DNA from: AP-15 sp963703745 | Lineage (GTDB): Bacteria; Pseudomonadota; Alphaproteobacteria; ATCC43930; CGMCC-115725 | Assembly (NCBI GenBank): GCA_963703745.1 | Contig: CAVPFL010000004.1 | Coordinates: forward strand, 1,302,001-1,366,000 | DNA: 64,000 nt | Direction of reading: 5' to 3' | Part shown: in pieces, positions 51,976 to 61,380 of the stretch | How the letters are laid out: each line of letters starts with the position of its first letter | Position numbering within the stretch: the stretch's first letter is position 1 | The notes under the pieces: generated by a model | Databases searched by the model: none | Seen by the model: the letters and a program-made list of their open reading frames with translations, nothing else | Told to the model about the DNA's origin: nothing | Position numbers and translations under genes: made by a program

Positions 51976-52848
51976 TCAACTCAAGCCAGTGTAGCGCCAA
52001 GCCTCACTGTCGGCAAACAGGGCCGCAAGCAAATGCCTCGTATGCGCATGACCCGAGCGCGTGCCGCAAAATCGTCCGATAATCGGGCCGCCGGCAAGGT
52101 AAAGATCGCCGAACGCATCGAGCAGCTTATGGCGAACAAATTCGTCAGCATAGCGCAGGCCGCCTGCGTTCAAGATGTGGTCTCCGCTGACCACAACGAC
52201 GTTGTCGAGCGACCCGCCCCGACCGAAGCCCGCTTCCCGCAAACGATCAACTTCGTCGAGAAAGCCAAATGTGCGCGCTCGGCTGAGCTCAGTTTTGAAT
52301 GTCGCCGTATCAAACACCACACACATGTCTTGTCGACTAATCAGCGAGTTGCAGAAACTTATTTCAAAGCTCATCGAAAAGCCGTGATCGGGCAACAGAG
52401 CGGCCGTTGCACCGTCCTCGCTAACGCTCACCGGTTTTAGCACCTTTATCGCGCGCCGGGCTGCGTCTTGCTCTATGAGGCCGGCGCACTCAATCAGGAA
52501 GAGGAAGGGCGCAGAACTGCCGTCCATGATCGGCACTTCAGGACCATCCAGTTCTACGATAACGTTGTCGATCTCGGCACCGGCCAGTGCAGCCATCACA
52601 TGCTCGACCGTGCCGACCGTGATCCCTTCGCCGTTTGACAGCACCGTGCAGCGCGGAGATTCGATCGTGTTCACCCAGTTCGCCGGAATCTCTGCGCCGG
52701 CATCGGTACGGCGGAACACAATTCCCGTGTCCGGCGCTGCCGGGAGCAGCCTCATTGTTACTTTTTGACCTGAATGAAGACCAACCCCCCGGCAACCGAT
52801 TCGCGTCTTCAGCGTCCGTTGCGACGCTGTCGTCATATCCCCCAACAT
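51976..52848 (-). CDS. lpxC: UDP-3-O-acyl-N-acetylglucosamine deacetylase
   Basis: A 290-residue zinc deacetylase, the committed step of lipid A synthesis. The first zinc ligand is in T-V-E-H-V-M-A-A-L (H83); the D-G-S-S-A-P-F motif follows; H-K-L-L-D-A-F-G-D-L supplies the second His and the Asp; H-A-H-T-R-H is at the C-terminus. Start at 52848, or four codons later at M-T-T-A-S-Q. The 205-base spacer to ftsZ allows its own promoter. Confidence 0.96.
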   Translation of the reverse strand: MLGDMTTASQRTLKTRIGCRGVGLHSGQKVTMRLLPAAPDTGIVFRRTDAGAEIPANWVNTIESPRCTVLSNGEGITVGTVEHVMAALAGAEIDNVIVELDGPEVPIMDGSSAPFLFLIECAGLIEQDAARRAIKVLKPVSVSEDGATAALLPDHGFSMSFEISFCNSLISRQDMCVVFDTATFKTELSRARTFGFLDEVDRLREAGFGRGGSLDNVVVVSGDHILNAGGLRYADEFVRHKLLDAFGDLYLAGGPIIGRFCGTRSGHAHTRHLLAALFADSEAWRYTGLS

Positions 52849-53053
52849 GCGACAGACTTCTCGTAAACTTTCCCCAACACTACAAAACTAACCGGCCCCT
52901 CCACACGGTCTCAAGTCACTCTTTATTGCAGATTGTTACGAACTAGCAACATATCGCCTTTGGATTGCCAGGGTGCGATGGCTCTCAGTGAATCGACCGC
53001 CCACGACCCTACCAAAGATAGACCCAGGCTAGCGGCGGCGCCGCGACACCGAT

Positions 53054-54583
53054 CTAATTTGCTTGACGACGCAGAAAGGCGGGGATGTCAAGCAGGTCTT
53101 CCTCTTTGCTCAAGCTCGGCCGATCGTCCCGCTCGAGTGGGGTCAGTCGTGGCTGCGCGACCTGCTTTGCAGGTTGGGGAGCCGGACGCGCCGCCGTTTC
53201 CGGCGCCACGGTGCGGGCGCGGCCCACTCCGGTCACTCGTTCAATAAGGCTGGGCACCCGCCCCTTCGGTTTCGGCGCGGGCTCCTTGACCGTCGGAGCG
53301 GGCGGAACCGCTGGTTGGGTCAACTGAACCGTGCGCGTGAGTCCGGTGTCGACTGGTTTCGGAACAATGAAGGAGCCGCTCCGCATAGCCGCGCTCTCGG
53401 CTGCTTCCGCCGCCTGCGGCAGTGGTTCGCTGTCGTGCTCCGCGCGCAATGGCTCGCTGCGCACCACCTCCCGCGCACCGTCGATCGGCGACTGCGCGGC
53501 ATTCTGCGCGAGCAAGGGATGGGTGTAGGTCCCTGCGCTGGCCTCGCGCAAAGCCGCAGCGGGCGCCGCATCGCGGCTGCTGACTAAGCTGATCATCGGC
53601 CGAGCCTGGGAGATCGCTTCCGCGTCGATGCCCGTGGCGACGACCGAGATGCGCATCTTGCCCGACAGCCCCTCATCAAAGGTCGATCCGAAGATGATGT
53701 TGGCCTCGGGGTCGACTTCCTCGCGGATGCGATTCGCCGCCTCATCGACCTCAAACAATGTCATGTCCAAGCCGCCGGTGATGTTGATTAGAACGCCCTT
53801 TGCGCCCTTCATCGACGCATCCTCGAGCAGCGGGTTCGAGATCGCCGCCTCAGCGGCATCGATCGCTCGACGCTCGCCCTCGGCCTCGCCGGTGCCCATC
53901 ATCGCCTTCCCCATCTCAGCCATCACGGTGCGGATGTCGGCAAAGTCAAGGTTGATCAATCCCGGCATGACCATCAGGTCGGTGACGCCGCGCACGCCAG
54001 AATGAAGGACGTCGTCCGCCATCTTGAAGGCGTCGGCAAAGGTCGTCCTTTCGTTCGCGACTCGAAACAAGTTCTGATTGGGGATGATAATCAGCGTATC
54101 GACGAATTTCTGCAGCTCCTCGATGCCGAGTTCGGCGATGCGCATGCGATGGCTGCCCTCGAAGTGAAAGGGCTTGGTTACCACGCCGACCGTCAGAATT
54201 CCCGATTCACGAGCAATGCGCGCGATCACCGGCGCACCCCCCGTCCCGGTGCCGCCACCCATGCCGGCGGTGATGAACACCATGTTGGAACCCTGCATCG
54301 CCTCGAGGATCTCATCGAGAGCCTCCTCTGCCGCAGCGCGGCCGACATCGGGGCGCGAGCCGGCACCGAGGCCTCGAGTGACGCCGATCCCAAGTTGGAT
54401 CTTGCGCAACGCTGTGGATTGCTGCAGCGCTTGAGCATCGGTGTTACAGACAACAAACTCACACCCGATCAAATTCGATCGGATCATGTTGTTAACGGCG
54501 TTTCCCCCGGCGCCCCCTATCCCAACGACGGTGATGCGGGGCTTCATCTCCTGCTCGTCTCTCGGGATGCTTAGATTAATCAT
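53054..54583 (-). CDS. ftsZ: Cell division GTPase FtsZ
   Basis: A 509-residue tubulin-like GTPase that forms the division ring. The tubulin signature G-G-G-T-G-T-G-G-A-P spans 109-118; N-T-D-A-Q-A-L near residue 47 and the T7 loop N-L-D-F-A-D-I near residue 210 are present. A Pro/Ala-rich linker of about 170 residues precedes the C-terminal peptide L-D-I-P-A-F-L-R-R-Q that binds FtsA and ZipA-like partners. The longer linker is typical of alphaproteobacteria. AGCGGAGGGG precedes the ATG at 54583, which is preferred over a GTG ten codons upstream. Confidence 0.97.
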   Translation of the reverse strand: MINLSIPRDEQEMKPRITVVGIGGAGGNAVNNMIRSNLIGCEFVVCNTDAQALQQSTALRKIQLGIGVTRGLGAGSRPDVGRAAAEEALDEILEAMQGSNMVFITAGMGGGTGTGGAPVIARIARESGILTVGVVTKPFHFEGSHRMRIAELGIEELQKFVDTLIIIPNQNLFRVANERTTFADAFKMADDVLHSGVRGVTDLMVMPGLINLDFADIRTVMAEMGKAMMGTGEAEGERRAIDAAEAAISNPLLEDASMKGAKGVLINITGGLDMTLFEVDEAANRIREEVDPEANIIFGSTFDEGLSGKMRISVVATGIDAEAISQARPMISLVSSRDAAPAAALREASAGTYTHPLLAQNAAQSPIDGAREVVRSEPLRAEHDSEPLPQAAEAAESAAMRSGSFIVPKPVDTGLTRTVQLTQPAVPPAPTVKEPAPKPKGRVPSLIERVTGVGRARTVAPETAARPAPQPAKQVAQPRLTPLERDDRPSLSKEEDLLDIPAFLRRQAN

Positions 54584-54687
54584 GCGGTCCCCTCCGCTGC
54601 GACGCAGCTCCACGATACCCGGTCTGGGCCGGGCTCCCCCCTCGCTGGCTCACGCATAGCCGGGCGAGTGACAAAGCCGAATTTGCC

Positions 54688-56001
54688 TCAAAAGTTCTCT
54701 CGCAGCCAGTGACCGAAGCGGCTGAAGAGCCAATTCTGCTCCCGCAGAGGGCTGCGCGCCACCTCGGCTCGCTCCGACAATGCGAAATGCAGGAGTCCGA
54801 CAGTCGTCGAAAACGCCGGGCCACCCGTCGCTTCGGCCAAGCCCGTAACCCGTTGCGGGCGGCCGATGCGAATCTGCTTGTCGAGGATCAGTCCGGCAAA
54901 CTCGCGTACTCCATGCAGCTGACAAGCCCCACCGGTCAGCACCACGCGTCGGCCCGCGACTTTGTCGAAGCCGCTGGCCTCGAGACGATTGCGCACCAAC
55001 TCAAAGGTCTCTTCGATGCGCGGTCCAATGATCCCGACAAGCAAAGATTTCGGCACGTGATTGACGTGACCCTCATCCTCTTCGCCGACTTGTGGGACAG
55101 CGATCGTCTCGCGCTCGTCGGTGCTCGAGGAAATAGCGCTGCCGAAGAGCGCCTTCATTCGTTCGGCGTGGGCCACCGGGGTCGAGAGCCCACGGGCAAT
55201 ATCGTTTGTTACGTGGCAGCCACCGACGGGCACATAGTCGCAATGGATTAGGTTGCCGTCGAAGAACACCCCGATCGACGTCGTTCCGCCACCCATGTCA
55301 ATGACTGTCACACCGAGGGCGATCTCGTCCTCGACCAGACAGGAGAGGCCCGCCGCATAGGGGCTGACGACGAGGGCATCGACGTCTAGATGCGAGCGCC
55401 CGATTGCCGAGCCGTGATTGCGCACGCTCGTCGCGCTCGCGGTCACCATGTGCATGTTGACGCCGAGCCGCTCGCCAAACATCCCGCGCGGATCGCGGAT
55501 GCCCCGGCTATCGTCGATCGAGAACCCGACCGGCACCGAATGGATGACATGGCGATCACCCGGCTCGCGCGTCAGGTAACCCTGCTCCAATACCCGCTGC
55601 ATCTCCGCATCGGTGACCTCGCGCCCGGTAATGCCGATCTCGGCCCGGACAATGCGCGAGCCCAGAAAGCCGCCCGACAAATTCGTCACTACTTGTTGGA
55701 CTGTCTCACCCGCCATTTCCTCCGCGGCGTGCACGGCATTGACGATGGAGGCGCCCGCCGCTTCGAGATCGACTATCGTCCCGTTGCGCACGCCCCGAGA
55801 GACCTGATGGCCGATACCAAGCACCCGGGGACTGTCGGTTCCCACCCGGGCGATGAAGCAGCAAATCTTGGTCGTGCCGATATCGAGCGCAGCGATCACG
55901 CTGCCGCGCGGCCGGATCGGCGGCCGGCGCGGCTTTGCCTTCCCGCCATTTCCAGTAGTTGCTGTCATTTGATCTTCGGCGCGCGATGTGTCTTCGTCCA
56001 T
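54688..56001 (-). CDS. ftsA: Cell division protein FtsA
   Basis: A 437-residue actin-like ATPase that anchors FtsZ to the membrane. A-A-L-D-I-G-T-T-K-I-C near residue 35 is phosphate loop 1; V-I-D-M-G-G-G-T-T-S near residue 230 is loop 2; V-L-T-G-G-A-C-Q near residue 365 is the adenosine site. The C-terminal W-L-F-S-R-F-G-H-W-L-R-E-N-F is the amphipathic membrane-targeting helix. The ATG at 56001 is five bases after the ftsQ stop. Confidence 0.96.
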   Translation of the reverse strand: MDEDTSRAEDQMTATTGNGGKAKPRRPPIRPRGSVIAALDIGTTKICCFIARVGTDSPRVLGIGHQVSRGVRNGTIVDLEAAGASIVNAVHAAEEMAGETVQQVVTNLSGGFLGSRIVRAEIGITGREVTDAEMQRVLEQGYLTREPGDRHVIHSVPVGFSIDDSRGIRDPRGMFGERLGVNMHMVTASATSVRNHGSAIGRSHLDVDALVVSPYAAGLSCLVEDEIALGVTVIDMGGGTTSIGVFFDGNLIHCDYVPVGGCHVTNDIARGLSTPVAHAERMKALFGSAISSSTDERETIAVPQVGEEDEGHVNHVPKSLLVGIIGPRIEETFELVRNRLEASGFDKVAGRRVVLTGGACQLHGVREFAGLILDKQIRIGRPQRVTGLAEATGGPAFSTTVGLLHFALSERAEVARSPLREQNWLFSRFGHWLRENF

Positions 56002-56006
56002 CGCGG

Positions 56007-56864
56007 TCACGTGTTCTTCGCCGGCGGGTGTGCTCTTTTCGATATCGATGGCTCTTTCGGGGGCTCGGGGCTGATCCGCAGGACGAGCCGATCCGGGAGA
56101 CGTAAATCGATGGTCTGCACATCGCGTTTCAGGATGCCGCTCGATCGCTCGAGGCGGGCGAGCTGCGACCATGCGCTTGCCGGCTCGTCCGCCGGGAGGA
56201 GCACGTCGATCGCATTGTCGATACGCAGGTTCCAACGACGGTCGCCGACGCGAACCGCGGCGGTTACACGCGCCGCGAGGTCGGGGTCGCTACCCAGCAT
56301 CTCGATAAGCTCTGCCGCATGGCTCGCAGCACCTTCACCGACAACCATCGGCAGCTTGGCAAATTGGTCGAGTTGGGCCACCGGGATGACGCTGCCCTCG
56401 CGATCGACCAGGTCGAGCTTGCCGCCATGCTGCCAGAGCGCCAACGGCTTGCGCTCGACGAGACGGACGTAGAGCGTGTGCGGTAGGCGGCGTTCAATCA
56501 CCGCGGTACGCACCCAGGGGAGGGCCCCGAGTTGCTCCTTCGCGCGTGTGGGATTTACCGCAAGAATAGGGGTCCCGGGCCCGGCGCCCAGCGCCGCCAA
56601 GATCGTCTCTCTATCGGTGGTTTCACGTCCTTCGACCGTAATGTCGGCAACGGTGAAGCCGAGCAGCCCGGTACCCTGTATTACCCTCTCAGCCGCGCTC
56701 TGTAGCAGCGATTGCCCAAGCGGCGAGCGATTTAGCTGAATCGCCCCGTAAATGCCTGCCAAAATCAGCACGGGGACACCAATCCGCAGCCCGATCCGGT
56801 AGCGGCCCCGGGTGATACTTGGGTGGCGTGGCCGCCGCGCCGTGGCGGGTGTCACGCGTCGCAT
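56007..56864 (-). CDS. ftsQ: Cell division protein FtsQ
   Basis: A 285-residue bitopic divisome protein. A basic cytoplasmic N-terminus is followed by one transmembrane helix (I-G-V-P-V-L-I-L-A-G-I-Y-G-A-I). The periplasmic POTRA domain begins F-T-V-A-D-I-T-V-E-G-R and contains L-G-A-L-P-W-V-R-T-A-V-I-E-R-R-L-P. The FtsQ C-domain has K-P-L-A-L-W-Q and L-V-D-R-E-G-S-V-I. The start overlaps the end of ddl by 13 bases. Confidence 0.94.
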   Translation of the reverse strand: MRRVTPATARRPRHPSITRGRYRIGLRIGVPVLILAGIYGAIQLNRSPLGQSLLQSAAERVIQGTGLLGFTVADITVEGRETTDRETILAALGAGPGTPILAVNPTRAKEQLGALPWVRTAVIERRLPHTLYVRLVERKPLALWQHGGKLDLVDREGSVIPVAQLDQFAKLPMVVGEGAASHAAELIEMLGSDPDLAARVTAAVRVGDRRWNLRIDNAIDVLLPADEPASAWSQLARLERSSGILKRDVQTIDLRLPDRLVLRISPEPPKEPSISKRAHPPAKNT

Positions 56865-57781
56865 GCAGCGTTCTCGACGATCCACACGACCAGATCGTCA
56901 AAGCCAATGCCGACGTGACGGGCTATGTCGGGGACTAGGGAAGTAGGCGTCATTCCGGGTTGGGTGTTCACCTCGAGTAGGTAGAGCTCGCCCGGCTGGG
57001 CCACGGTGTCGTCATAGCGCAGATCGGCCCGACTAACGCCGCGGCACCCGAGTAGCAGGTGGGCGCGCAGGGCCACATCGAGCGCCTGCTGATACGCTTC
57101 CGTGGGGATCGGAGCGGGTGTCAGGTGATCGGATCCGCCCACTGCATATTTTGCAGTGTAGTCATAAAAGCTGTCGCGTGGGACGATCTCGCAGACCCCC
57201 AGCGCGCGATCCCCCAAGACTGCAACGGTGAGTTCGCGCCCGGGAACAAAACGTTCGACCATTACCTCGTCGCCGAAGCTCCAACCGGTCACCTCCTCAC
57301 GCCAGGAATTGTCATTGACCCGCACAATGCGAACCCCGACGCTGGAACCCTGGTTGGTCGGTTTGACAACGAAGGGGGCCGGCATTGGATCACGCAGCAC
57401 AAGTTGCTCGGGGCGTGCAACCACACCTTCGATAATGGGCAAGCCGGCATCGCGAAAGATCGCCTTCGCGGTCGGCTTGTGCATCGCCAAAGCAGAGGCG
57501 AGAACACCCGAGTGGGTGTACGGTATACTGAGCATGTCGAAGACGCCCTGGATCGTGCCGTCTTCGCCGCCGATCCCGTGCAAGGCGTTAAAAATCACGT
57601 CAGGGCGAGGATCGAGCGCGCGCATCAAAGCCGGCACGTCACGCCCAACATCGATCACCCGCACCTTGTAGCCGCGATCCGCCAGCGCTTTGGCGCACTC
57701 GTACCCGCTCGACAATGAAACCTCACGTTCCGGGGACCACCCTCCCATCAGAACAGCCACATTCTTTGTCACGGCGCCCAC
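56852..57781 (-). CDS. ddl: D-alanine--D-alanine ligase
   Basis: A 309-residue ATP-grasp ligase making the D-Ala-D-Ala dipeptide for peptidoglycan. G-G-W-S-P-E-R-E-V-S-L near residue 13 and H-G-I-G-G-E-D-G-T-I-Q-G near residue 67 are the Ddl signatures. V-K-P-T-N-Q-G-S-S-V-G-V carries the ATP-binding Lys, and L-L-E-V-N-T-Q-P-G-M-T is the metal-binding end. GTG start, overlapping murB by 13 bases. Confidence 0.96.
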   Translation of the reverse strand: MGAVTKNVAVLMGGWSPEREVSLSSGYECAKALADRGYKVRVIDVGRDVPALMRALDPRPDVIFNALHGIGGEDGTIQGVFDMLSIPYTHSGVLASALAMHKPTAKAIFRDAGLPIIEGVVARPEQLVLRDPMPAPFVVKPTNQGSSVGVRIVRVNDNSWREEVTGWSFGDEVMVERFVPGRELTVAVLGDRALGVCEIVPRDSFYDYTAKYAVGGSDHLTPAPIPTEAYQQALDVALRAHLLLGCRGVSRADLRYDDTVAQPGELYLLEVNTQPGMTPTSLVPDIARHVGIGFDDLVVWIVENAACDA

Positions 57782-58839
57782 CCCGCGATTAGGCCTTTGC
57801 TATTATTCCCATCATTCGAACCCTCTTGCCGCGAGCGGGAAGAGTCGTGGACCCGCGCCGCGGTAGGCTCAGGGGTGCCAGACGATGCGCCGGGAGCGTC
57901 TTGGGCGACCGTCGCAAAACCCGGAGCCGGAACGCCGATTCGGTGGATTTCCCACTCCAGCACGATTCCCCTGATCTCGAAGACGCGGCGTCGGACCTCC
58001 TCGCCCAGACCCTCAAGATCGGCCGCGGTGGCGCTACCGGTATTGATCAGGAAGTTGACATGCTTCGGCGAGACCATTGCACCGCCGCGCACCAAGCCGC
58101 GGCACCCGGCAGCGTCGATCAAGCGCCACGCTGCCTCGCCCGGAGGGTTCGTGAAAGTCGACCCGCCGGTTCGGGCGCGCACGGGCTGCGTGGCCTCTCG
58201 CGACGCCCGGATTTCCGCCAGCCGCCTTTTGATCACATCGCGGTCGCTGGCGGCGCAGCACAACCGGGCCTCGACGAAGATCCACCCAGGGTCGACACCG
58301 CAATGACGGTAGGAGAGCTGCATTCCGTCGTAATCGATCGTATGACTGCGGCCGCTCCGGTCGAGCGCCGTCGCCGAAGAGAGCACCTGTTTGACCTCGG
58401 CGCCATAGGCGCCGGCGTTCATCCGCAAACTTCCGCCGATGGTTCCGGGGATGCCGGACAAGAATTCCAGCCCGGCGAGTCCTGCCTCGGCCGCAGCGAA
58501 CGCAACAACACGATCGAGTGCGCCCGCACCGGCTCGAACTTCCCCGTGTCCGATTGCTACATTTGAAAGGCCCCTGCCGATGCGGATCGTGACGCCGGGA
58601 ATGCCGCCATCGCGCACCAGCAAATTCGAGCCGACCCCGATCACAGTCACCGGAATTTCCGCCGGAATGGCCGCGAGAAAGGCTGCGAGATCTCGCGCGT
58701 CTGCGGGCCGGAACAAGACTTCTGCCGAACCGCCGACGCCGAACCAGGTCTGCCTGCCGATCGGCTCATTCTGAGTCAGCCTTCCGCGTACCGGAGGCAG
58801 CTGTGCGATGAGCGCCGATGCTTCAGGTCGCGCCATCAT
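57769..58839 (-). CDS. murB: UDP-N-acetylenolpyruvoylglucosamine reductase
   Basis: A 356-residue FAD enzyme reducing UDP-GlcNAc-enolpyruvate to UDP-MurNAc. V-I-G-V-G-S-N-L-L-V-R-D-G-G-I and G-I-P-G-T-I-G-G-S are the FAD and substrate sites. G-G-S-T-F-T-N-P has the catalytic Ser, and L-E-W-E-I-H-R-I-G the catalytic Glu. Beyond that normal end runs an extra tail of about 55 residues rich in A, G, S and N. The ATGA overlap with murC fixes the start at 58839. Confidence 0.95.
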   Translation of the reverse strand: MMARPEASALIAQLPPVRGRLTQNEPIGRQTWFGVGGSAEVLFRPADARDLAAFLAAIPAEIPVTVIGVGSNLLVRDGGIPGVTIRIGRGLSNVAIGHGEVRAGAGALDRVVAFAAAEAGLAGLEFLSGIPGTIGGSLRMNAGAYGAEVKQVLSSATALDRSGRSHTIDYDGMQLSYRHCGVDPGWIFVEARLCCAASDRDVIKRRLAEIRASREATQPVRARTGGSTFTNPPGEAAWRLIDAAGCRGLVRGGAMVSPKHVNFLINTGSATAADLEGLGEEVRRRVFEIRGIVLEWEIHRIGVPAPGFATVAQDAPGASSGTPEPTAARVHDSSRSRQEGSNDGNNSKGLIAGWAP

Positions 58840-60260
58840 GCTAGCAGGCTCGGTGGCTGTAGCTGCGTCAGTTCGCGGGGCAGATTGTTCGCCCAGTTGG
58901 TGATAGAACCCGCCCCAAGACACACCACGATATCACCTGGCCTCGCCAGCTCGCAGACGAGCGGGGCAAGATCCTGCGGGTCGGCAAGGGGGCGCACATA
59001 GCGGTGACCGTGTTCAATCAGCCCCGCGACGACAGCCTCCCGCGTCACGCCTTCGATCGGGGTCTCGCCCGCGGCGTATATATCCGCGACGAGAACGATA
59101 TCAGCATCATTGAAGCAGGTGCAGAACCCGTCGAAAAGGTGGGCGACGCGGGTAAATCGATGCGGCTGAACTACGGCGATCACCTTGCCCTCGACAATTG
59201 CGCGGGCCGCCTTCAGCACCGCTGCTATCTCGACCGGGTGGTGTCCGTAATCATCGATCACTGTCACCGCATTCCACTCGCCCGTCTTGGTGAAGCGGCG
59301 CTTAACTCCCTTGAAGCTACGTAGCGCGACCCGCAACGCATCGTCGCCGAGTCCCAATGCTTCGGCGATGGCGACCGCCGCGAGCGAATTCTGCACGTTG
59401 TGCTGCCCGAACATCGGCAGGAAGAGATCGGGAATGGTCCGCTCTCGATCCGACAACGCGTCGGACACGACGGCGTCAAACCGGGCGCCGGCGCGCCCGA
59501 GCTGGACATTGACGGCGCGGATATCCGCCTGTGGGCTGAATCCATAAGTCAGGACGCGGCGGTCCGATAGCTTGGGGATCATCCCCTGGACGACGGGATG
59601 ATCGATGCACAGCGCAGCGAATCCATAGAATGGAATGTTACCGACAAAGGTCTCAAAGGCTTGGCGCAGCGCGTCGAAGCTGCCATAGAAATCGAGATGC
59701 TCGGGATCGATGTTCGTGACGATCGCGATCGTCACCGGCAGTCGTGTGAAGGTGCCGTCGCTCTCGTCGGCCTCGACCACCATCCAATCACCCGTTCCCA
59801 AGCGGGTGTTGGTGCCGTAGGCGTTGATGATCCCGCCATTGATAACAGTCGGGTCGAGTTGGGCCGTCTCGAGCAGCGTGCCGATCATCGAAGTCGTCGT
59901 CGTCTTGCCGTGGGTCCCGGCGATCGCCAACGACCATTTGAGCCGCATCAGCTCGCCGAGCATTTCAGCGCGCCGGACCACTGGCAGGCGGCGTACTCGT
60001 GCCGCCAAGACCTCTGGATTGTCGGATTTGACTGCAGAGGAGATCACGACGACCTCTGCCGCGCCCAGATTCTCGGCATCATGTCCGATTGCGACGGGGA
60101 TCCCGAGATCGATGAGTTGCCGCACATTGGCGCCGTCCGCTAGATCGCTGCCCTGAACCCGATAGCCAAGATTGTGCAACACCTGGGCAATACCGCTCAT
60201 GCCAATCCCGCCGATGCCGACGAAATGGAGCGGTCCGATCGTCTGAGGAAGCGCCTTCAT
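58836..60260 (-). CDS. murC: UDP-N-acetylmuramate--L-alanine ligase
   Basis: A 474-residue Mur ligase adding the first amino acid to UDP-MurNAc. G-I-G-G-I-G-M-S-G-I-A near residue 17 is the UDP-binding Rossmann motif; G-T-H-G-K-T-T-T-T near residue 115 is the ATP loop; V-I-D-D-Y-G-H-H-P-V-E near residue 345 is the C-terminal domain signature. The start overlaps the murG stop (ATGA). Confidence 0.97.
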   Translation of the reverse strand: MKALPQTIGPLHFVGIGGIGMSGIAQVLHNLGYRVQGSDLADGANVRQLIDLGIPVAIGHDAENLGAAEVVVISSAVKSDNPEVLAARVRRLPVVRRAEMLGELMRLKWSLAIAGTHGKTTTTSMIGTLLETAQLDPTVINGGIINAYGTNTRLGTGDWMVVEADESDGTFTRLPVTIAIVTNIDPEHLDFYGSFDALRQAFETFVGNIPFYGFAALCIDHPVVQGMIPKLSDRRVLTYGFSPQADIRAVNVQLGRAGARFDAVVSDALSDRERTIPDLFLPMFGQHNVQNSLAAVAIAEALGLGDDALRVALRSFKGVKRRFTKTGEWNAVTVIDDYGHHPVEIAAVLKAARAIVEGKVIAVVQPHRFTRVAHLFDGFCTCFNDADIVLVADIYAAGETPIEGVTREAVVAGLIEHGHRYVRPLADPQDLAPLVCELARPGDIVVCLGAGSITNWANNLPRELTQLQPPSLLA

Positions 60261-61378
60261 GCTGCGCACCCCGGCAACTTGGCACCCCTCCCGGCGGGAG
60301 GCTCGAGATCGAGAACGAGCCGCGCGAGACGTTGGGTCGCGTCGCGCCGGCCGAAGCTACCGGCTCGTTGCGCCGCCGCTGACAACGCCGCTCTATCAGC
60401 CAATAGACGCTCGAGGAGAGAGGCTAGGGCGTCCGGGGTCACGCTCGATTGAGGCATGACCCAGCCTCCGCCGGCTGCGGCAAAGGCTCGAGCGTTTGCG
60501 GTCTGATGATTGTCGGTCGCGTGCGGATAGGGGATCAGCACGGCCGGGCGACCGGTCGCGCCGAGTTCGGCCACGGTCGAGGCGCCGGCGCGGCAGATCG
60601 TCAGATGGGCCCGCGCGAGCCTTACCGGTACATCGTCGAAGAAGACATTCAGATCCGCGGTGATGCCATTTCGCCGATAACCAGAGGCGACGGCCGCAAG
60701 ATCCTCCGAGCGTACCTGCTGGCTAACCCGCAGCGCTTCGCGCAGCTGGGTTGGTAAGACCGCTAGAGCCGGCGGTACGACCTCGCTCAGGACGCGAGCT
60801 CCTTGGCTTCCACCCAGGACCAGCAGTTCGATTGGCCGACCAGCTTCCGGCGCCCTATAGCGTGCGGCGCCAGCCGCCAGGATCGCCGGCCGCACCGGAT
60901 TTCCTGTATGGACAGCACGAGCGCGATCGGGAGGGCGCAAACCTGCGATCTCTGGAAATCCCATAGCGATCCGCTGAACTCGCCGCGCAAGCAACCGATT
61001 GGCACGGCCGAGCACCGCATTCTGCTCGTGAACAATAGTCGGCAGTCCGAGAGACGCGGCCGCTAGCATCGTCGGGACCGAGGGATAGCCGCCAAAGCCG
61101 ATGACCCTGGCCGGGGCCAGCCGGCGCAGCAGCTGACGCGCCCGGATGATTCCAAGGGCCATTTCGGCGAGCGCTTTGGCTGCCTGACTAGGTCCGCCGC
61201 CGAACCGCCCGGCGCGCACGCGATGGACTTCGATCCCAGAAACGCGTCCGGCAAAGGCATCCACTCGCTTGTCGCTCAGCAGATGGACTCTGCTGCCGCG
61301 ACCGAGCAGCTCTCCCGCCAGCGCCTCCGCCGGGAACACATGTCCCCCGGTCCCGCCGGCAGCGAGCACAAAGGACAT
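60257..61378 (-). CDS. murG: UDP-GlcNAc--undecaprenyl-PP-MurNAc-pentapeptide GlcNAc transferase
   Basis: A 373-residue peripheral membrane glycosyltransferase making lipid II. G-G-T-G-G-H-V-F-P-A near residue 8 is the first G-loop; G-F-G-G-Y-P-S-V-P near residue 92 and H-E-Q-N-A-V-L-G-R-A-N near residue 117 follow; G-G-S-Q-G-A-R and C-R-A-G-A-S-T-V-A-E are in the UDP-GlcNAc domain. The ATG at 61378 is two bases after the ftsW stop. Confidence 0.97.
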   Translation of the reverse strand: MSFVLAAGGTGGHVFPAEALAGELLGRGSRVHLLSDKRVDAFAGRVSGIEVHRVRAGRFGGGPSQAAKALAEMALGIIRARQLLRRLAPARVIGFGGYPSVPTMLAAASLGLPTIVHEQNAVLGRANRLLARRVQRIAMGFPEIAGLRPPDRARAVHTGNPVRPAILAAGAARYRAPEAGRPIELLVLGGSQGARVLSEVVPPALAVLPTQLREALRVSQQVRSEDLAAVASGYRRNGITADLNVFFDDVPVRLARAHLTICRAGASTVAELGATGRPAVLIPYPHATDNHQTANARAFAAAGGGWVMPQSSVTPDALASLLERLLADRAALSAAAQRAGSFGRRDATQRLARLVLDLEPPAGRGAKLPGCAA

Positions 61379-61380
61379 GC

